NCBI RefSeq assembly: GCF_016909075.1
Contig: NZ_JAFBFC010000003.1
Span: 372,001 to 436,000, forward strand
Source of the DNA: Priestia iocasae
GTDB taxonomy: Bacteria; Bacillota; Bacilli; Bacillales; Bacillaceae_H
Direction of reading: 5' to 3'
Length of the DNA: 64,000 bases
The position numbers were made by a program, and so were the translations under genes. Numbering within the stretch: the stretch's first letter is position 1; every line of letters begins with the position of its first letter. Below the pieces are notes generated by a model. That model was given only the letters and a program-made list of their open reading frames with translations. It made no database searches and was not told the DNA's origin. This document shows positions 61,303 through 64,000 of this stretch, piece after piece.

Positions 61303-61956
61303 TTAGACTTTTTTATGACTTGAAATTGAGATGTTGTTCAAGGCTTGAGAAGCTAACTGATCTGCTTCTTGATTTTGTTTACGTGAGATGGGTTCATATA
61401 CAGGATAAATGCTAAATTCTTTCATCTTTTCTTCAATTCGGTCTAAATATTTATTAAACTCTTCTTCAAAGCAAGGCCATTCTCCAGATAGTTGATTCAG
61501 AACAACTTGTGAATCTCCACGTAGTACCACTTTCATATGATGCACACCAAGCTCTTCTAACTGCTGCATGAGATACAGACAAGCTGCATATTCTGCTTCG
61601 TTATTTGATTGTATTTGTTCTAATTGAACATTCTGACGAATACGATACTCGCTTTGATTCTTTTTATAGTAAATCACAACTCCTACTCCCGCTAACTCCG
61701 TATCTCGATCATAACCACCATCAAAATAAGCAACAATGTCATATGGCTCAGTTTCTACTTCTTGTAAAAATTTCTTCGCTTCTTTTAATGTCCATCTTTG
61801 ACCTTGTTCATCAATTATAACAACGCTTTTCGTTCTTCCTGTTTTCTCTAAATCGTCAACTACCTTTAATGCCTCATTGGCTTCAATACTTGCAGATTGA
61901 AACAATAATTGTGAGCCTTTAGGTGACTTGTAGTGCCATTCAATTTGAAAGTTCAT
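61303..61956 (-). CDS. ypeP: YpeP, RNase H-fold protein with N-terminal extension
   Basis: The protein (217 aa from the ATG behind AAAGGG) has an N-terminal domain of about 70 residues (IEWHYKSPKGSQLLFQS) and a reverse-transcriptase-like RNase H domain. The acidic set is Asp in YFDGGYD, Glu in NNEAEYAACLY, Asp in LRGDSQVVL and Asp in EADQLASQAL. It may cleave RNA in RNA/DNA hybrids, though this class is often weakly active. YpdQ, also RNase H-like, lies just beyond ypdP. Confidence 0.92.
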   Translation of the reverse strand: MNFQIEWHYKSPKGSQLLFQSASIEANEALKVVDDLEKTGRTKSVVIIDEQGQRWTLKEAKKFLQEVETEPYDIVAYFDGGYDRDTELAGVGVVIYYKKNQSEYRIRQNVQLEQIQSNNEAEYAACLYLMQQLEELGVHHMKVVLRGDSQVVLNQLSGEWPCFEEEFNKYLDRIEEKMKEFSIYPVYEPISRKQNQEADQLASQALNNISISSHKKV

Positions 61957-62060
61957 TGTACAATACCCTTTCATTCCTAGCGTTTTTTCTTACTATATAA
62001 ACATTTTGACTATTTCATGCACTATTTTCATCATAAATAAACGACTATTTTACGTTTATA

Positions 62061-62089
62061 CTTAACTCATAAATAAAGATGTTGTATAA
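62061..62089 (+). promoter_or_regulatory. SigA promoter of ypdP
   Basis: TTAACT (62061-62066) and TATAAT (62084-62089) are 17 bp apart. No preQ1 riboswitch motif is visible in the following leader of about 85 nt. Confidence 0.7.
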
Positions 62090-62178
62090 TATTTTGCATT
62101 GTGTCTATTTTGGAGCTTTAACATTGCACAATCGTATCACTTGGTGAAAGTGTAATCAAGTATTTTGGAGGTAAAGTA

Positions 62179-62856
62179 ATGTTTAATGAAGTGTTATGGT
62201 TTGTTTTTGCACTTATAAATTTCAGCTTGTTATTAATTATCTATCGTTTTTCCGGAAAGGCTGGTTTATTTGTTTGGCTTGGATTTTCTACGGTTGTGGC
62301 AAATTTACAGGTTGTCAAAACGATTGAATTATTTGGCTTAACTGCAACGCTTGGTAACATCATGTATGGAACAGCCTTTTTTGTAACGGATTTACTGAAT
62401 GAAAAGTATGGGAAAGATGAAGCGCGAAAAGCCGTTTGGCTTGGCTTTTTCACTCTTATTGCAATGACAATTATTATGCAATTTGTGCTTGCATTTGAGC
62501 CTGCTTCGATCGACTTTGCACAAGAGTCCCTTGAAACGATCTTTGGACTTCTTCCTCGCATCGCATTAGGAAGCTTGTTAGCGTATATGATTAGCCAACA
62601 TTTAGACGTTTATTTATTTTCCTTATTAAAAAAGAAATTTCCTCATCCTTCTCAGCTTTGGATTCGTAATAACGGTAGTACAATGGTTAGTCAGTTTGTC
62701 GATACGTTGGTCTTTACACTGATCGCATTTATTGGCTTTTACCCTTTATCAGAATGGATTCAAATCTTTATTACCACCTATTTTATTAAAATGATTGTAG
62801 CCATCATTGATACACCTTTTATTTACTTAGCACGATCATTCAAAGTAAAATCATAA
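62179..62856 (+). CDS. ypdP: Queuosine precursor transporter (YpdP/VUT family)
   Basis: The 225-aa protein has six hydrophobic helices and the family motifs GTAFFVTDLLNEKYGK (residues 55-70) and RNNGSTMVSQFVDTLVFTLIAF (near 163). It is the vitamin-uptake-like transporter for queuine or preQ1-type precursors. TTGGAGG precedes the ATG. It is followed by ypdQ in the same direction. Confidence 0.93.
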   Translation: MFNEVLWFVFALINFSLLLIIYRFSGKAGLFVWLGFSTVVANLQVVKTIELFGLTATLGNIMYGTAFFVTDLLNEKYGKDEARKAVWLGFFTLIAMTIIMQFVLAFEPASIDFAQESLETIFGLLPRIALGSLLAYMISQHLDVYLFSLLKKKFPHPSQLWIRNNGSTMVSQFVDTLVFTLIAFIGFYPLSEWIQIFITTYFIKMIVAIIDTPFIYLARSFKVKS

Positions 62857-62889
62857 TGAAGACGTACAAGCAGATAGGGGGAAATTTGG

Positions 62890-63288
62890 TTGATTGAAGT
62901 TTACATTGATGGAGCAAGTGCAGGAAATCCTGGGCCTTCGGGTGCAGGTATTCATATTAAAGGAAATGGGGAACACCATCGTTTCTCGTTACCATTAGGA
63001 ACGATGACTAACCATGAAGCAGAGTATCATGCATTAATTAAAGCGTTAGAAATTTGTGTAGAAAAAAAATATAAGGTTGTATCGTTTCGAACAGATTCTC
63101 AATTAGTTGATCGAGCTATTGAAAAGGAATATGTTAAAAACCCAACTTTTTCTCCATTACTTGCACAAGCGCTAGAACTTACAAAGCAATTTGATTTATT
63201 TTTCATGAAATGGATTCCAAGTAGTGAAAATGCAGCGGCTGATGAGTTAGCAAGGAGAGCCATTACGAAGCAAAATGAAAAGAGATAA
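62890..63288 (+). CDS. ypdQ: YpdQ, RNase HI-like protein
   Basis: The 132-aa protein starts at TTG behind AGGGGGAAA. It is a single RNase H domain: Asp in VYIDGASAGNPGPSG, Glu in NHEAEYHALIKAL, Asp in FRTDSQLVD and a final Asp in AAADELARRA. It lacks the basic protrusion of E. coli RNase HI. B. subtilis YpdQ is of the same type with little measured activity. It lies 33 bp after ypdP. Confidence 0.93.
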   Translation: MIEVYIDGASAGNPGPSGAGIHIKGNGEHHRFSLPLGTMTNHEAEYHALIKALEICVEKKYKVVSFRTDSQLVDRAIEKEYVKNPTFSPLLAQALELTKQFDLFFMKWIPSSENAAADELARRAITKQNEKR

Positions 63289-63315
63289 TCCCAAAAACAC
63301 ACTAAAAATGAATAC

Positions 63316-63373
63316 AACATCCCTTGCCCTTCTATCCGTTCATTTTAGTGAATGTTAAAGGTAAAGGATGTTG
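63316..63373. repeat. Imperfect palindromic repeat, copy B
   Basis: The element begins ATCCCTTGCCC and ends AAAGGATGT, with inner TTCAT and GAATG. It aligns without gaps to copy A at 23343-23399 over about 57 bp, at roughly three quarters identity by eye. Confidence 0.65.
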
Positions 63374-63376
63374 CGT

Positions 63377-63416
63377 GCTGAGTTGAATCGGGCGTTTTTC
63401 CCTATTTTAACTCAGC
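63377..63416. terminator. Terminator between ypdQ and the DUF6123-like gene
   Basis: GCTGAGTT pairs with AACTCAGC and the inner part adds AAT/ATT pairs. A T6 run follows on the plus strand. Confidence 0.85.
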
Positions 63417-63421
63417 TTTTT

Positions 63422-63700
63422 TCATGTAATCATTCCTTTTTCTTTCAAAAAAAGAAAAGCTTGTTTTTTGGTTTTAATTTTATTTAATATAATACTCTCT
63501 AACAATGAAAGAAAGAAGCTACCATCAAACTCTTTTTGAACTTTTAAGGTCCATTCGATTGCAAACATAACCATGTCATCCGACGCTTCAGTATAGTGTT
63601 GACCAAACATAATAAAGCCTTGCGCATCTTCTCGTAAGTAAAAGCCCTTATCTTTCAGATAAAGAAGGTATTCCTCTACAGTTTGAACAGTTCTCATCAC
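63422..63700 (-). CDS. DUF6123-like small protein (possibly YpbS)
   Basis: The 92-aa protein (GTG or the next ATG as start, behind GGGTGGGG) has a helical sequence TVEEYLLYLKDKGF, then QGFIMFGQHYTEASDDMVMF and a basic C-terminal helix. It resembles the DUF6123 proteins found near ypdQ in bacilli. No function is known. The match to YpbS is by position and length only. Confidence 0.6.
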   Translation of the reverse strand: MMRTVQTVEEYLLYLKDKGFYLREDAQGFIMFGQHYTEASDDMVMFAIEWTLKVQKEFDGSFFLSLLESIILNKIKTKKQAFLFLKEKGMIT

Positions 63701-63790
63701 TACGGTGCCCCACCCTTTGCTTGTTGTTCCTTCTTTATCTTAGCTTACTTCACTCTGTTTGACTACGATGAATTTAATGAAAAGAAACGA

Positions 63791-64000
63791 TTAATTTCTC
63801 TCTAAAAAATACCCTAATGCGCCCATCGCTACCCCTAATATAGCTCCACCAACAACTTCTTCAGGTTGATGACCCAGCATTTCCTTAAGGCGCTCTTCTG
63901 CTAAATCATGAAATCCTTTATCAGGCTCACCTGCAAGACGTTCAATTTCTTCATCTAACGTATTTACTTTAATTGTAATTTCTCCTGTTTGTCTTCTAAT
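63791..64000 (-). CDS. Divergent PAP2-family protein (DUF212/YuiD-like), C-terminal part
   Basis: The gene is partial; only the last 69 codons lie in the window. The piece opens IRRQTGEITIKVN and has LKEMLGHQPEEVVGGAILGVAMGALGY, which is the conserved end of DUF212 membrane proteins (GH-x-P then a final helix). The family resembles PAP2 phosphatases. The protein ends LERN. Confidence 0.82.
   Translation of the reverse strand: MRRQTGEITIKVNTLDEEIERLAGEPDKGFHDLAEERLKEMLGHQPEEVVGGAILGVAMGALGYFLERN

Noticed and set aside
61975..62178. Possible preQ1 riboswitch before the queuosine-precursor transporter
   Set aside because: I find neither the class I nor the class II core in the short leader; only a SigA promoter is visible.

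Overview
The window is chromosomal DNA of an endospore-forming Bacillaceae (Bacillus sensu lato). It is AT-rich, its genes have strong Shine-Dalgarno sites and frequent TTG/GTG starts, and most of the conserved genes run in the same order as the Bacillus subtilis yod/ypm-ilvA-dfrA-thy-ilvD-ypg-csp-ypd region. Spore-related genes are present: the lysine-fermentation-like yod operon, a YjcZ-type peptide and sporulation-type kinases. I see no rRNA, tRNA, CRISPR array, prophage or complete insertion sequence. The exact genus cannot be fixed from what I can read.

Layout. Positions 1-4.5 kb hold the distal part of a yodT-yodS-yodR-yodQ-yodP(ablB) operon for beta-lysine/keto-acid metabolism. At 4.6-6.3 kb a dicarboxylate/amino-acid symporter lies behind a clear cyclic-di-AMP (ydaO-type) riboswitch. 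At 6.5-17.6 kb there is a decayed BceB-type permease, a COG2509 flavoprotein, two orphan sensor kinases, a YjcZ peptide, a SipW-like protein without the expected catalytic serine, a DUF4397 protein, ypmQ/ypmR/ypmS and a DegV protein. At 17.8-31.3 kb are ypmP, ilvA, plsC-like, dfrA, thyA/thyB-type, purU, an anthrax-lethal-factor-like metalloprotease, ypjP, ypiP, brxA, ilvD, a polysaccharide deacetylase and ypgR. At 31.4-39.8 kb are an ABC-F ATPase, ypgQ, DinB, glutathione peroxidase, unknown proteins, fhs and metA.

From 39.9 to 60.2 kb an accessory block interrupts the B. subtilis-like order. It holds a methyltransferase, small hydrophilic proteins, an EamA permease, topB, an RHH-like protein and the complete dppABCDE-ykfABCD murein-peptide uptake and recycling operon, extended by a cytoplasmic serine hydrolase. 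An NCS2 permease, an MFS exporter and a CNT nucleoside transporter follow. From 60.5 kb the conserved order resumes: cspD, ypzA, ypeQ, ypeP, ypdP, ypdQ, a DUF6123-like protein and a partial DUF212 protein.

How the genes work together. CodY-like boxes lie at ilvA, ilvD and dppA, linking branched-chain amino-acid synthesis and peptide scavenging to one nutrient signal. purU, fhs, thyA and dfrA form a one-carbon/folate set. The dpp-ykf operon imports murein peptides, trims D-Ala and L-Ala/D-Glu ends and epimerises the dipeptide. Best leads for new biology are the c-di-AMP switch on an acidic-substrate symporter, the SipW-like pseudoenzyme pair, the PPEP-like protease beside a YpjP that carries Pro-Pro sites, and the serine hydrolase at the end of dpp-ykf.
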